Assembly (NCBI GenBank): GCA_963971225.1
Contig: OZ020269.1
Coordinates: 33,067,264-33,131,263, forward strand
Direction: 5' to 3'
DNA length: 64,000 bases
From: Melieria omissa
Lineage: Eukaryota > Arthropoda > Insecta > Diptera > Ulidiidae
Under the pieces are notes generated by a model. That model did no database searches. It had not been told where the DNA came from and saw only the letters and a list, made by a program, of their open reading frames with translations. Below, one piece after another: positions 10,392-23,200 of the stretch. The translations under genes were made by a program, and so were the position numbers. Numbering within the stretch: position 1 is the stretch's first letter; the number at the start of each line of letters is the position of its first letter.

Positions 10392-13300
10392 AGTAGTTTT
10401 TCTTTCTTTTCTCAATCTCTGCTTTTGCTTTCGTCAACCGTTGAAAATTATGTTGTTGAAAACTTTGGCATTTGTCAAAAGTATTTCAGTTTCAATAGTT
10501 TCAATGTTTAGAGGAAAATTAGACAAAATGAAAACAAATCAAATCTTGCCGCATTTATTGTGTCTTAGAAGTTTTGAAGCGACGCGCTTTACATATTGTT
10601 ACGAAATTCCACAGTTCGTTATCGACGGTTCGTTTTGATTGTATTTGAAAATAAAACAACTTCAATCATTCAGCGCAAAAGGCCCAAAAACCAACAATCC
10701 TTTATTTACAGAATTTACACTTCGCTTGTATCTACACTTGTTACCACTTTGCTTATTCAACTCAGACTCGACCCCCTGCGCTGCACATTGCTGCTTTTAT
10801 ACCAGTTTTCTTATCGCGCCGAAGTTTCTTGCAACTTCCAATTGGAAAATGCTCGACCATTCTCGCACAACCCATTTCTCGCGAACCTTGCCATATCGGA
10901 CTATACCAAGCGAATTATACCAGTTTGCCGTACTTCACAGTGCATGCCTAAAAGTATGCTTGCAAAAGCGTTAATGCACAGCACAAAGTGCCTTTTTGTT
11001 TCAATATATTAGACTTTAAAAGCGTTCATTAAACTTGAAACTTGATACTCAAACGATGTTTTTAAAAACACTTTTACATTCTTTGAAGAACCCTGTTTTT
11101 TATACGCCCAAAATAAATCGTCTAAATGAGGCCTTCTTCGGCCGCTAAAGTGTTGCTTGTCTCTATCCTTCAAATGAATAGGTCGGCTTTATTTTTCAAA
11201 CTAAAGCCCAATATAATTTTTTTAACTAAATTCAAAATCTTTTTATTAGTAATGAAAAAAGTTTTTGTCAACTTAACATTGTCGCATTTAACTTGCATTA
11301 AGGAAAGCAAATAACTTTGTTTTGTAAAAAAAAAACAAGAAAATTTTCGGGTTAAGTTCACAGACGAGACTTGGTGCCGACATTTCTAATTACTGACACA
11401 AATCCTTAATCGATGACGCAGTATATTTTCTAAAAGCCTTTCTAAAACGATCCAGTCAACCCTACACTTCTCAAAGATCAAAGATCACATCGGTGATTCA
11501 GTTATTTCTGCCTTTAATTTTCCTTGCCACCGGTTTGTCAACAAAAAATGGGTTAATCGCGTACAACTAAAAACAAAAGTATTTTCTAGACTAACTTTGG
11601 GCCGCTGAACACGAAATTGAAAATCCAGGAAATTTTTCAAGAAGCATTTTCTAAAAATCTTAGAAAACCCATTTTTTCCTTATTGTTTCAGTTTTGAGCA
11701 CATATCTCGTAAACGAATCATCCGACAACACAAGCTGTCCGTCTGTCAGAAGATAATTCTTTAGCCTTTCCAGCAATATATAGGTTGTCCAAATCAGATG
11801 AGATTTTGGGAAGTCACTGACGGTGAAAATAAAAAAATTGTGAATTTTTCAACCTTTTTTAAAAATCATAAATTTTCGAATCATTTGTAAAAATATAAAA
11901 TATATTACCTCCTCTGGTTTTAAGATCAAAGATGAAAGATTAATTATTTGTGCAAATTTTGTTTTCAATAGAATCTCTTTCGATTCTAAGGACAAAGCTA
12001 TGAAGCACTAAGTGACACCAACTTTAAATTTTTTACACTGTGCGACAAAATAAAAGTTTTTGTCGACACCCATCCATATGTTGAGATAGGCATGAAACGA
12101 GACATGGATAGGCATGTGAAGTAACCTGGCATAGTCAGTTTTTAATTTTCTGACCCAAAGTCCTTTTTAAAGGACTTTAAAATTTTAAGGACATACACAT
12201 TTCAAATATTTTTTTTTTTATATTTGCGGTTGTGCAATGTGATATCAAATGAAAGAAGAAAATTGTCTCCTTCTAACCAAATTTTCTATCCTGCATTTTT
12301 CGTGTCGAGTAGTGTAATAGTAGGTTCGTATTGTTGGGAGACAGCAAATTAGTACATTTCTATGCCTCTGTGCTAACTAATTGTTATCCTTATCTGGCAT
12401 ACACATAAATCTTGAAAAGATGGCATTTAAAAAAACACATCCTTTTTCATTCATCCGTGATCGCAGTAACCCAGTAAATGCCCTGCAGGTTTTATTTCTT
12501 TGTCATTCCGTTGCTTTATCCTCAACGCGCCCATTTCGTCGCATATTTTGTTTTCTATTTTGGGTACCAAAGCACCATTTCCCACTTGGGCCGAAATCTC
12601 GCGCTGGAAAGATGCGAAATCTTGTCGTGGTCCATTACACGTTTTTATGTCTGGAGACCAACCGCAAGGCCGCCGCACACTAATAACGCATTTTCATTGC
12701 ACCTTAGATCGTTTCGCGGACGCTTAAATTTATGGCGCAGCATTACTGAACTTTATGACTTGAATTTCATGCGACGATTGAGAGTACATTAAATAAGTAG
12801 TAGCAGACAACATAAAACGTTCAGTGTGTGCGGCACTTGCGCACATTTAAATCAGTGCTGACTGCCAGTGCTAGTCAAATATTTGAGTCGAAGAGTGTTG
12901 CACACTCTGGGATTTGCTCAGCAGACAGTAGACAGAAGTCAAATAAAATTTCATAAGAGAGTTCGGCAAGAAAATGCTTTGAATTTTTTTCATTTGAATG
13001 CATAGTTTGCGCTGCAAGTTTAGTAGATCTTCGTTATGTTTCTATAATTTGCTTTTTGTGTGACTGTGTGTGATTGTGTGTGTGCGCTCACTTCAACATA
13101 TGAATCAATTTTTAATATTTCCATTTGCGTCCAAGTGCTCTTGGGACTGTGGACAGCATTGAGTTGGCGGCCTTCGCAAGTCGTAGTCCCAGTTTTATGA
13201 ATTCTCCTTCTTCCCTCGACTTTGCCAGCAGATATATTTTGGTTAGTTCAGGGCAATGCGCACGTAAAAATAACTTTGCATATTTTTAGGTTGATGTGTG

Positions 13301-14978
13301 CCATATTCCGCATTTCAGCGCTACTAACACAGACAATTTGGGTTTTCATTGGCCGCATTTTTTGCGTTTGCTTTTTTGGTTATAGTGAACAGTTATGTTC
13401 AGCATAGCAGCAAATTAGAAAAGAGCGAATATAAAAAGTGCCAAGAAAAAACTGGCAACAATCAAAAACAAGCAAACATTTATGCCACTTTGCGTCCAAA
13501 AATCTCACAACGAAGAGGGAAACGAAATGGGCAAAATATGCTCGAGCTGTCTTCATCAACGTGTCTGACGTCGACTTGGTCGCGCGACCAACGCCACAAT
13601 TTATGCAAACAAAAAAAATCGTACGTTGTATATGAGGAAAGTTTGCTGCGAGCACATAGCCTGCGCAAATATTATTTTTATTAATAACTTTGATTAAATT
13701 ACCATAATTTATTCTTTTGTTTTGGCGCTCATTGAGGAGCACACCACGCGCGCCTAAATGTATGCTCAACTAAAAAGTACACAAGCGGTGGCGTCGCCAC
13801 CGACACAGATTCCCGGCAGCATAATGAGGGCACTGGAGCGGCATGACGGGGCAGCTAGCGGCATATATTTTGTGGACAATTTTACGATACTCTTGGGGAA
13901 AATATTTGACATTGAAAATGCTCAAAATTACATGCAGCAAACTAAGTCAACCATGTCAGACTGCCGGCACTGCTGAGTGACGTGCTGGGAGGGCGTTGGG
14001 AGCAGTGGACTATTATCCACAGGGACCGAATCGCTGTGCGGAAAGGGGATAATTTAATATTTCCTCGGCACAATACTTTAAACACACACTCACATAATTG
14101 ATAGCAGAGACTGGGGAGTTGGGGCAACACACGTATGTGGTGTCATGAAGCGGGAGCTGAGGAGTGAAGTAGTTTGAAGCATAGAATATAGTTGGGTGAC
14201 TGTTGTGAATTTTGACAGCGAAATCGCATCGAAAGTGTGTTGTGGCTGTTGGTTGTCCAGTGAGTTTGGGTTGCCGCTTGAGAAACCCTGAAGTGGCCAT
14301 TTTCCTGGACGATTCTCTTTTGGCAAAATTGATTGTTAGCTATGAGTAATGCAATGAAAGAAATATCTCGTAGGTATTTGTGAATTTATTTTCCCTTTTT
14401 ACTTTGGTTGGTGGCCGAAAACTGCCAAACACAATTTTTTCCAATTCGTGAAAAACGTTCAATGCAAAGCTGTCGATGCGAATTGGCTCCCAATGGATTT
14501 GCTGTTGATTGATGGACTCCAATCCCATTCCGGACCGCTGCCTACAAAGTTCGTCGTCTGCATAAAAATACTCAAATTCCAACAAAGTACAAAGAAATGT
14601 GTTCAAGCCAATTATAAAAATAAAAAAATTTGGAATATGAAAATAAAAATTGTGCAATATATTTTAAGGCGAAACTTTGCCAGCTTTGTATTTTGGCAGC
14701 TTTTAGGTTCGACTGCCTACGCGGCGCCGAAAAAATGCCATCAGTACTTAAGTGATTACTTAAAAGTGTTAATATATTTTAAAGAAATTCGAAAGAAGAA
14801 TTTATGTGGAATAATTTTTAATACGTTGAACACAGAGACTCCGCTGGTTAGTGCGTTTGTCGCAAGTTCAAGCGACGCGGTTTCACAACTCGATTTTTAC
14901 AATGTTAGTTTTTTAAAAAGACTACTATTTAATTTTAAATTAATAGTCTATTTGAACCATTTTGAGTCCAATATTTAG
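10392..14978. other. long stretch without supported genes
   Basis: AT-rich DNA to about 12440, then GC-richer unique blocks near 12440-12900 and 13100-14300. Open frames of 100-176 codons exist (10596-11012, 13380-13769, 14448-14978), but they overlap each other on both strands, have no recognisable domain and show no splice or start context I trust. Short GT runs occur near 13060-13085. Confidence 0.35.
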
Positions 14979-15049
14979 TTCGTTCGTTCGTCAGTATAGA
15001 AAAGATTTTTCAAAAATTATAATTGGAAAAAAAAATATCGTTGAATAGG

Positions 15050-15217
15050 ATGGACTCAGAGTCAGTCAGCTGCTCCCCAAACACAAAAGTTGTTGATGAA
15101 AAATACGAGTCAAATGACATGGAAAATGAAATTCTTTGTGTTGTACTGGATGAACTATTGATTATGAAAGGTTACACATTACTGAGCAATGTGAAGTGTA
15201 TTTTTATAGATCTTTAG
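15050..15217 (+). CDS. small ORF of unknown nature
   Basis: A 55-codon frame from the ATG at 15050, in sequence otherwise full of stops. The peptide is acidic and Ser/Glu-rich (MDSESVSCSPN...), the style of a transcription-factor or transposase N-terminus, but no family is recognised. The upstream leader (TTCGTCAGTATAG) resembles a fly initiator. Could be a first coding exon, an N-terminal scrap of a transposase, or chance. Confidence 0.15.
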   Translation: MDSESVSCSPNTKVVDEKYESNDMENEILCVVLDELLIMKGYTLLSNVKCIFIDL

Positions 15218-15590
15218 AATCTTCAGATTTTTTCTTTATTTTGAAGGACCTTAACAACATTTTTTTACTAAAAAATAGTAATATTTTAGGGTGTTTCGGA
15301 AAAGATCCTTGAAAATTTAATGTATATTCAGTTTTTATCTCCAAAATCAACTCGATCCAGTTTTTCTAAACATCACAAGTCTGAACATAGTCTAAACTGA
15401 GTCATCGAAGAGCAGCTCACATCGCTGAATCCACAAACATGAAATTTAAACTGTAGGTCCACTTTAGAAAATGATCCTCCGCCAAAACGGTATATATTTT
15501 TTTTAATTCGGGGCCTAACACATCGGCTGATAAGTCCCCGATCTGACCCATAGTAAGCGCTACAAAACGATAAATAATATTTTGTATTTT

Positions 15591-15710
15591 AAGTATAGTA
15601 GTAACCTTCAATAGTAACCTACTACCTACCTAAGTACTTTTGTAAATAGTAACCTCAAGTACAAACCTTATTTTAAGTATAGTAGTAACCTTCAAACGGT
15701 ACTTGTAGAA
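15591..15710. repeat. short direct repeat inside mariner leader
   Basis: The phrase TTTTAAGTATAGTAGTAACC occurs twice, about 80 bases apart (near 15593 and 15672), between the left inverted end and the transposase remnant. Confidence 0.6.
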
Positions 15711-15779
15711 ATGTCATTACGATGTGACGTTTGGTTCCAAAGCAACAATTATTTTAGTAAAACAACTTTATTCGTTTTC

Positions 15780-16440
15780 AGAACAATAAAAAAAGGAATT
15801 TCTCATAAAACATTGCTTTTTGATAGGAAAAAAACACCATTGAAACGAAAGCCTGGCTCGATAAGTTTTGTCCAGACTCAGCACCCGGAAAATCGACCAT
15901 TATTGATTGGTTTGCTCAATTTAAACGTGGTCGTACAAACACCTATGATGCGTCGGTGGTTACACCGGAAAACGGTAAAAAAAACCATAAAATCGTTTTG
16001 GGAACCCGTAAATTTAAATTGCAGGACATAGCTGATACTATTAAGATATCAAAGGAGCGTGCGGGTTTTATTTTTCATTACATTTGACCATGAGAAATCT
16101 GTTTTCGAAATGGGTGCCGCGTTTGCTAGCAGACAGGACAATGCACAGTGCCACAAGTCTCTCGCTACGATGGCAAAATTACGCGAACTAAACTTCGAAT
16201 GACTTCCGAACCCACTATTAACTATTCTCTAGACTTGGCTTCCAGTGACTTTTATCTGTTTGCAGACTTAAAAAAAATCTTCGCAGGAAAAAAATTTGGC
16301 TCGAATGAGGAGGTGATCGCTCAAAAAATACCTATTTCAAGGCCAAAGATAATTCGTTTCACAAGAAAGGTGTCGAAGTGTTAGAGAAGCGCTGGAATTA
16401 ATGTATCATTCTTGAACGAAACTATGTTGATGAATAAAAT
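15780..16440 (+). pseudogene. mariner transposase remnant
   Basis: Pieces of a mariner transposase can be followed through several frames. The N-terminal helix-turn-helix region reads AWLDKFCPDSAPGKSTIIDW, then FAQFKRGRTNTYD and HKIVLGTRKFKLQDIADTI. After a deletion that removes the first catalytic Asp region, the C-terminal part reads DNAQCHKSLATMAKLRELNF, with DLASSDFYLFADLKKIF and NEEV following. Frameshifts and stops separate the pieces. The Asp of the DNA(P)CH motif and the last Asp (ASSD) remain. Not functional. Confidence 0.85.
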
Positions 16441-16503
16441 CGAGTTTCTCAAGAAAAGATTTATTTTCTGCATTCGACCGGGGACTTATCAGCCGATGTG
16501 TTA

Positions 16504-16860
16504 AAAGGGCAAAACATGGATTAAGGTGATGTAGTATAAAGAAACGTGATTTAATGAGCTATTGATTTCAAACTTGGTAAAGATACTTTTATGGACTTCA
16601 AAATTGGTGTAAACACTTGAACTAAAAAATAATAATACGTGTGTCTTTAATTTTTTTGAAAATCAAAAATCTAACGGGGTCAACAAAGGCTTTTAGGCCT
16701 TTGAAATTTGATTTATAGGACTCATTGCTTTTAGGCTTAGAGAAATAACTCAAAATCAGAGATAAGTTAACGCATGACTTTGAGTGTTCGAAAATCAACA
16801 TCAGGCGAGGTAAAACTTGATAGGAAATACGAGTATAAACGTAGTTTTACATTAGAAAAA
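16504..16860 (+). repeat. dispersed repeat family X, copy 1
   Basis: Shares the phrases AACATGGATTAAGGTG, TTGATTTCAAACTTGG and ACGGGGTCAACA with copies near 32140-32350 and 61290-62400. Its distal part (16700-16850) matches, inverted, the stretch 45418-45580 (AAATCAACATCAGGCGAGGT against ACCTCGTCTGATGCTGATTT). No coding capacity. Class unknown. Confidence 0.65.
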
Positions 16861-17070
16861 AATCATAAAACGAGTACAGATTACTTTTATGAAATCATAA
16901 AAAAAATTTGCGTACAAATTTGCCGGCACTGCTGGTGAATAAAAAAAAATTAAATTAATGAAAAATACATTTAATAAAACAAAAATTATAAAAAAAAACT
17001 AAAATAGATAGAAAATTATATTTAAAATAGAAATGAAATAAACCAAATAAAAAAGTAATGAAAAATTAAT

Positions 17071-17430
17071 AAAATAATATAAAATAAAATAAAATAAAAT
17101 AAAATAAAATAAAATAAAATAAAATAAAATATGAAATAAATAAAATAAAATAAAATAAAATAAAATATAAAATAAAATAAAATAAAATAAAATAAAATAA
17201 AATAAAATAAAATATAAAATAAAATAAAATAAAATAAAATAAAATAAAGTAAAATAAAATAAAATAAAATAAAATAAAATAAAATAAAATAAAATAAAAT
17301 AAAATAAAATAAAATAAAATAAAATAAAATAAAATAAAATAAAATAAATAACATAAAATAAAATAAAATAAAATCAAATCAAATCAAATCAAATCACATC
17401 AAATCAAATCAAATCAAATCAAATAAATAA
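17071..17430. repeat. (AAAAT)n microsatellite passing into (CAAAT)n
   Basis: About 300 bp of TAAAA units with a few 4- and 6-base variants, then roughly 50 bp of CAAAT units from 17374. The two approximately 100-codon FYFILFYF open frames across it are products of the repeat and not genes. Confidence 0.97.
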
Positions 17431-18857
17431 AACCAAACGAAAACTTACGGTTGTTTTGAAAGCATCAACAGTTGAAAGATAATTGAAACACACATTAAAC
17501 GTCAGAAGGAATTTAGATCTTAAAGATTCAACAACACCAACATATGACGAAATTCATTTTTAAAGTCGAATATTTGCAATATTCGTGTAGAAGCCGCGGG
17601 AAATCAATTATCGTCGTGTTCACCTAAAGTCATCAATTCTCGCCATTATGTCGCTGTCGATTATTCTCCTCCTGCTGTGAGCACCATCAGTGCCTCAAGT
17701 GTGTGTATGGGTGTGTGTGTGGTGTGCTTTGCGTGTTGGTGAGCTGCCAAATGAAATCTGAATAGCTGCCTTCAAATGATTTCGCTGTGCACAGCGGTTT
17801 ATTTCACCATTGATTGCTGCCATTTCACAAAGTCGTACTCGTTGAATACTTCGACGCGCATATTGGCGCGTTTGACAAAAATTTGCAGTGAAACATTCGC
17901 CATGCAAACCACACACACACACACACAATTATGCTAAAAGGAAACCAGCACTTGCGTGAGAGCGATTTCATTGATGTGGAGCCACGCCGCGCTCCATTAC
18001 GCGCCGACATTGCCCAGACGCAGGCCTTGTGGCGGCGGAGTTTAATTGAAGAGCAGCTGCAGCTGCAGTTGTGCTGGCGCTGCTGGTTATCACGCACACT
18101 CACACACAACGGCTCGCTGATGTACGTGCGCGCGCGTGTGTGGGTGTTTGTGTGACTGTTGAGTGAAACTACGTGTGGGTGCAGCAGCGCGCGTCTAATT
18201 CTGCAGATGTTCTACGAAAGCGCAAATGATGCGGGACGCGCGCAGGCAACGACACCAAGGGGTGCAGACAACACTTAGCAAAAACGCTAATTAATTAATT
18301 AAATGCAGTGCAAAAAGTTCTATTCACGTTCTAAATGTCGGAGTTGTTTTTGTAAAAACAACCGAGTCGCTCCTTTCGTTGTATTGGTGTCTCTTGCACA
18401 AACGCAATAAATGAAGGAATAATATTGGAAGAATGCTTAGAGCCTGAAACCAGTGAACGAAAGCGAAGAAAAATCATTGAATTTAATTAAAAGAAGTCAA
18501 TAGATAGAAAAGTGTGCTTGCATTAATTACAAAAAATGCAGTGTTGTGTTTTGTAATGAAATTTGTCCCAAAGGGTTAGAGATTGATAGAAAAACTGTCT
18601 GGTGGCTATTTGCACTGATAATGAGGTATGGAAACTTCAAGAGACACACACAAAGCACTAAATTTAAATCTAAAGGAGGAAATCTAAAAACTATGCTTGG
18701 TGCTTGACGATGAAGTAGAAGAATAAAGAATGTTTTTTGCTCAAAAAAAACATTTCATAAAATTTGTCAGCTTTTTAAATAAAAACCAAACGCCTAAGGG
18801 ACCATTTTCTACTTCTTATTGTTATTCCAATTTTTAAGTTCTTATTTTGTTGTTTGC
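17431..18857. other. unique DNA with GT/CA repeats, no supported gene
   Basis: GC-rich block at about 17600-18270 with GT runs near 17700-17720, a CA run at 17908-17926 and CAGCTG clusters near 18052-18070, then AT-rich DNA. Open frames are short and overlap on both strands. Confidence 0.35.
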
Positions 18858-19200
18858 TTTTTTTTTGATGTGGGGTGGGCAGGACGGCTACAAGCCTTCC
18901 ATACCACTCAGTCCATTTCAGACCATTGTACTATACCCATGGGGGATAGGGATATTTCACCAGTTTTCTTTTTTAATGCGTATGCAACACTGTCTTTCCA
19001 ACACATATTACAGCACACATTTCAAGCGGATGGGGAAAGGGAGGGCAGTTTTTCGTTCACACTTGTAGGTTTTACCATTGCCTGCCAAGAGCGCACTTGT
19101 GCGTTTCTTGTAATTCTCATTCCCTTCATGAGGATAGCGATAGAAGTAGACGAGTTTTTCACCAGCCCGAGCCAGGAATCGAACCTGGAGCGTTTGGTAT
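18858..19200 (-). repeat. SINE-like retroposon, 5' part lost
   Basis: Read on the minus strand it begins near a pol III B box (GGTTCGATTCC, in plus orientation GGAATCGAACC at about 19172-19182), continues about 310 bp and ends in an A run (T run at 18858-18866 on the plus strand). This is the layout of a tRNA-derived SINE. No A box is found at the right distance upstream, so the head appears truncated. Family not identified. Confidence 0.5.
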
Positions 19201-19559
19201 GTTGTTTGCTTAGTCTGTTTAGTTAAATTACTGTAGACTTTGAAATAAATAAAATGAAATAAAATAAAAAATAAAGTGTAAGTGTTCTATGTTGCTTAAT
19301 AGATCATTCTCCACATATAAAGTGTGAGTGTTCGATTTTGGCGAATGGTACAGTGGGCATATTCGGGAAAAACATTCATGAATGATGAGTCAGAGACGAT
19401 CAATATAAGAGATCCAACCGAGAGGTATCAAGGGTACAAATAGGTTGTGAGAGATACTTTTTAACATTGAAGCTTGATTCAGAGAAATTGGTACAATGTA
19501 TTTTATTCAATGCATTGTCTATAGTAAGCTGCACCATTTTCCCATCTTTCAGGCATCAT

Positions 19560-20095
19560 ACGGATTACGCGTTATAGAAAACCCTCGTCTTTTGAGGCGA
19601 TCGAAGAATCGATCCGAGCGTGAGTGCCCATCCCAGAGATGGTGGGTTCGACTCCTACCTGATGCATGGATGGTTGCGCACTTTTAAAACTCTTTCAATT
19701 TTCACACTCACTCCCATGCAATATTATGCCCAATCATGCGATGCGATAAAAAAAAACAAATATACAGCTACACGGGGTGCACCAGCGACACCAGTAAGGG
19801 AAAGCGAGCATTAGCATACAACAGCGCACCAAAATGATCTTAGCGAGATGTCCAACCATCCTGCTGTCACACTTCTTGACACAACAGATGGCGCTATGAG
19901 CGGTCGCTCTCAACATTGGAGGCGCCGTTCCTAAGCGGTGGTAGATGGCAGACCCATCATTTGCGACTACCTACGGTAGGCCAATCACCTAACCTGGCAG
20001 AAAAACACAACCGATTAACATAACAAACCAACCGACTAACGTAACCAGACCCTATGCTCCCGAGAGGAGTGAAGAAGGAGGACAAAAAGTCATCA
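19560..20095 (+). repeat. dispersed repeat family Y, copy 1
   Basis: About 380 bp from 19700 to 20090 matches 50845-51225 in the same orientation. Shared phrases include CCATGCAATATTA, ATACAGCTACACGG, CCAACCATCCTGCTGTCA, ACAGATGGCGCTA and GGCCAATCACCTA. A B-box-like GGTTCGACTCC at about 19645-19655 precedes the shared part, suggesting a tRNA-derived SINE head, though the 3' portion could also come from a LINE tail. Confidence 0.75.
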
Positions 20096-20099
20096 GTCA

Positions 20100-20200
20100 T
20101 TGATTGGAACAAGTATTAGTCGGAAGGAGCAATGCCAGGTGAATATGGTAGATGGGGTAGGACATTCCATTGAAGCATCTTTAAAATTTACTTGAATACT
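20100..20200 (-). pseudogene. short mariner transposase scrap
   Basis: The stretch around 20110-20190 resembles, at roughly 70 percent by eye, the plus-strand sequence 33305-33375 that is antisense to the YSPDVAPSDFHLF region of the mariner at 33132. Phrases such as GTCGGAAGGAGCAATGCC and GAATATGG...TGGGG match in order. Too short and diverged for more. Confidence 0.35.
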
Positions 20201-23200
20201 TTTACAATATGTGTTCGAACGTTCGAAAATTGTGGATTGTTGGTCCAACCTTTTGAACACAAAGATTGTATGTTTTTTTACAATTCAGCAAATTGACACA
20301 TACTGAGAGGCAAGCTATGACGCCCTAACAATTTCAAAATGGTCCAATTCAATTAATTACTAGTTGTAAGTCCCTCAAAACTTATTTGTATCCGCAAAAG
20401 GTCAATATGAACGGTAGATCTCGGCATTGCTTAATATGAAATATGGGACAAAAGGGGATTCAATACATTGTTTATTGCGTTAAAGCCTTGGAAGGTAGAT
20501 GCAGCTTGCAGTGGTATCTATGAAGATTTTTATGTCCCTAAGGACAAAGAGTAATCTCATAGTCTTTCATGAGTTTTCGACTGAAGAAAGATTTAGCGGG
20601 TAAGAATCGAGCATGCTGATGAATCCATGGTGCGTAGTAAGACGAACTTAAATCAATTTTTTATCAAGAAAACCGGTCTGCTGGGGATCAAGAATATTTA
20701 TGAAAATTTCTACGAAACACTAAACGCTGGCAAACACTAATTTAATTTTTTCATTAAAGCTTTTATAAAAGAAAACTGTTTTATATCCAATTCAGTTTAC
20801 TCCTTTAACTATTTCTGCCCACCTTTTTATGGCGTCGGGTCACTGAGTGGCAACAGCAAAACACCTGGTTGAGAAGAGTCCTTGGATAGCATTCACGCCC
20901 TGGCTCACAGTTAGTGTGCAATTGGTTGGGAAGGGGGAAGGGGGGAAAGTGTAGACAGAGTAGAAGCGAAATGTGCGCCACGTTAGTGTCAGCGCCAAGT
21001 ACGTCTGCGACCGGTGGACGTTGCATCGAGCGCCCAGTGGCGCTGGGTGTTGCGCTTTATTTATGCCACTGAAGTTTTTATGCGCCGGTGCGTCAATTAG
21101 CGCTTAATTGTTATATTCGCTTCTTTCATACACAGAAATATGCAACTGTGTTAAATATAAGTGTGCGGCGTTTTTTTCTTGAGTAGTCATGCTCGCTGGC
21201 TGACTGACTGACTGTGATGACTGTCTGTTTGCTGTGCTGCGCTGGTGTTTCGAATCCTTTTAGGGCAAATTTCGCTGAAAATCACTTTACGCTTCATTCA
21301 TTTTAATAGGCTCATTTCTCTTTATTACAGCCATGACTGCTACGGTTGTTGGTGTTGTATTTGTTGCAGTTGTAGTATCTGACTTTTGGCTCATTAGCAA
21401 GTGGCTTTCTGCTTGCGTCTGCGTGCCTTGACTGCATAATGCGGTTATAGCGCCAGATGTGGTAATCATAGTAGTTGTTGTTGTTGTTGCGTTTACATAT
21501 TCTGTAAAAGCAACAACAACGAAATTTTTGTGCGATCATCTGGGCTTTCATTGCTTTCGACTTAGCCACAATTCAAGCCAACAGGAAACTTTATGCCACA
21601 ATTCTTACCTCAATATTTTGTATAAGACCCACACACACACACACAACACACACACGAAATTACGTGCCAGTAAGTGAGTCGTTCGCTTGCGGCGTGAGTC
21701 TACGGATTTGCTTACTTTTCTTTAAGTTTTAGGTGTTGTTTGGGTTTTGTGCTCACATTTGTTTGGCTCGTCCTTCTTGTTTGTTATTCAAAGCGACTGC
21801 TTTGCTTCGAACGTTTTTGCTTAATCATCTTTTTCGTTATGTCGCAGCCATTTTGTGTGCTTATTGTGCGGCAAGTTTTAAGTACACAAACACACACACA
21901 CAGTCGCAGCTGCGAACAGTTGTCGTTCTCTGCTGCGTCAACAGTTTGTACAAGTTTGACTTATTGCCGGCAGCCATACGAAATAAAATCGTAGAAAAGA
22001 CAACCGCAACAGCAAAAACAAAAAAGAAAAAGCGAAAAAAATGTGCAAGAGCTGGAAAGTTGTTCGGTTTTGTCTGCAACTTTGACACTAGTTGGTAATG
22101 TGTTTGGACAGTTGCAGCAAGAAATCGCACCAAGGGGCATTTAATTTCTTAAGTTTTTAAAACTTTGCTTTCAATGGCCGGACAACAGACAACAGAAAGC
22201 GCACAAAGTGTTGCTTGCTGTAAGCAGGTTTTATGGCGAACAAGTGGTTGCAAGTACTTCCTGCGGCCAGACTTATTTTGCCATTCACTGGTCACATAAG
22301 CAGTCGCACTGAATGCTCACTGGACGCTTTGTATCGATGCGCTTCGGTGTTGTCAGTGACACATTGAGGCCAGAGATGCGAGTTGACTCGAACAAAAGTT
22401 GAAAGCCTAAAGTTCGTATATCGAGTTTCACACATTTTTACAGCGAAAAGTTGTTGCGACATTTTGACGCATCCACATAAGTTTGGCTTTGTTGATGTGC
22501 AACAAGTTGGTGTGAAATACTGTTCGTCACGTTTTTCGAGTCATTTCCTGTTTCCTGTCAACTATTAGCAACTTTCTTTAGGGTAATAATTAAGATTAAT
22601 GGGAAAATACTGTCAAGTGCTGTATTGACAACTGTTACAAAAATTAACAGTACGCCACATTATGTTTGTGTGTTCATTGGACATGATTTGGGCGTGGCCT
22701 TTGACATCGCATCCGCGAAGAGAATATCTGTGAGGTTGTATGAAGCACAACGAGGCGATCAATGTGCCATTTGACCATTTTTTCGAACAATGTTGACATT
22801 TTTTTTGCGTTTATTTGTAGACTTGGATTTTGGACTTTTGTGAGTGTTTGGAAACTGAAAGCAATATTTTCCAGAATATAAAATGCACTTCGTCTTCTAA
22901 GAGATTTTATCGATGCAGACACTAGAGGCTTAATTTTAACAAACTATTGCCTCGCTTTGTGAAAGCCATGAGCCAAATGTATGGCTCCGGCCACAGGACA
23001 TTCCTGTTCAGCAGTGGTAAATTAGTTCTCCGGCTGGAAACCCCTTAGAAAACTTTCTGTGAATAGTGGTTCGTAGAGTATTTGCCAAAAACAAGCAATT
23101 AGACATGATCGAGGATTTATAAATTTATATTATAAATTTCAAATTACTGAAGCCTGGAATTCCAAGAATTCTTCAAGGATAAGCTTTGTCAGAAGTATGT

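Larger units (their letters stand above)
15518..16501 (+). mobile_element. mariner (irritans-type), internally deleted
   Basis: Perfect inverted ends: ACACATCGGCTGATAAGTCC at 15518 and its complement ending at 16501, each flanked by TA (15516-15517 and 16502-16503). The core GGCTGATAAGTCCCCG is that of irritans-subfamily mariners such as Himar1, from established knowledge. At 984 bp the element is shorter than the usual roughly 1.3 kb, in line with the internal deletion seen in the transposase. It sits at the edge of the dispersed repeat at 16504. Confidence 0.9.

Noticed and set aside
14448..14978. 176-codon open frame on the plus strand
   Set aside because: Low-complexity, Lys/Ile-rich, no motif; looks like chance in AT-rich DNA.
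17022..17377. Two FYFILFYF-type open frames of 103-110 codons
   Set aside because: Direct translation of the AAAAT microsatellite.
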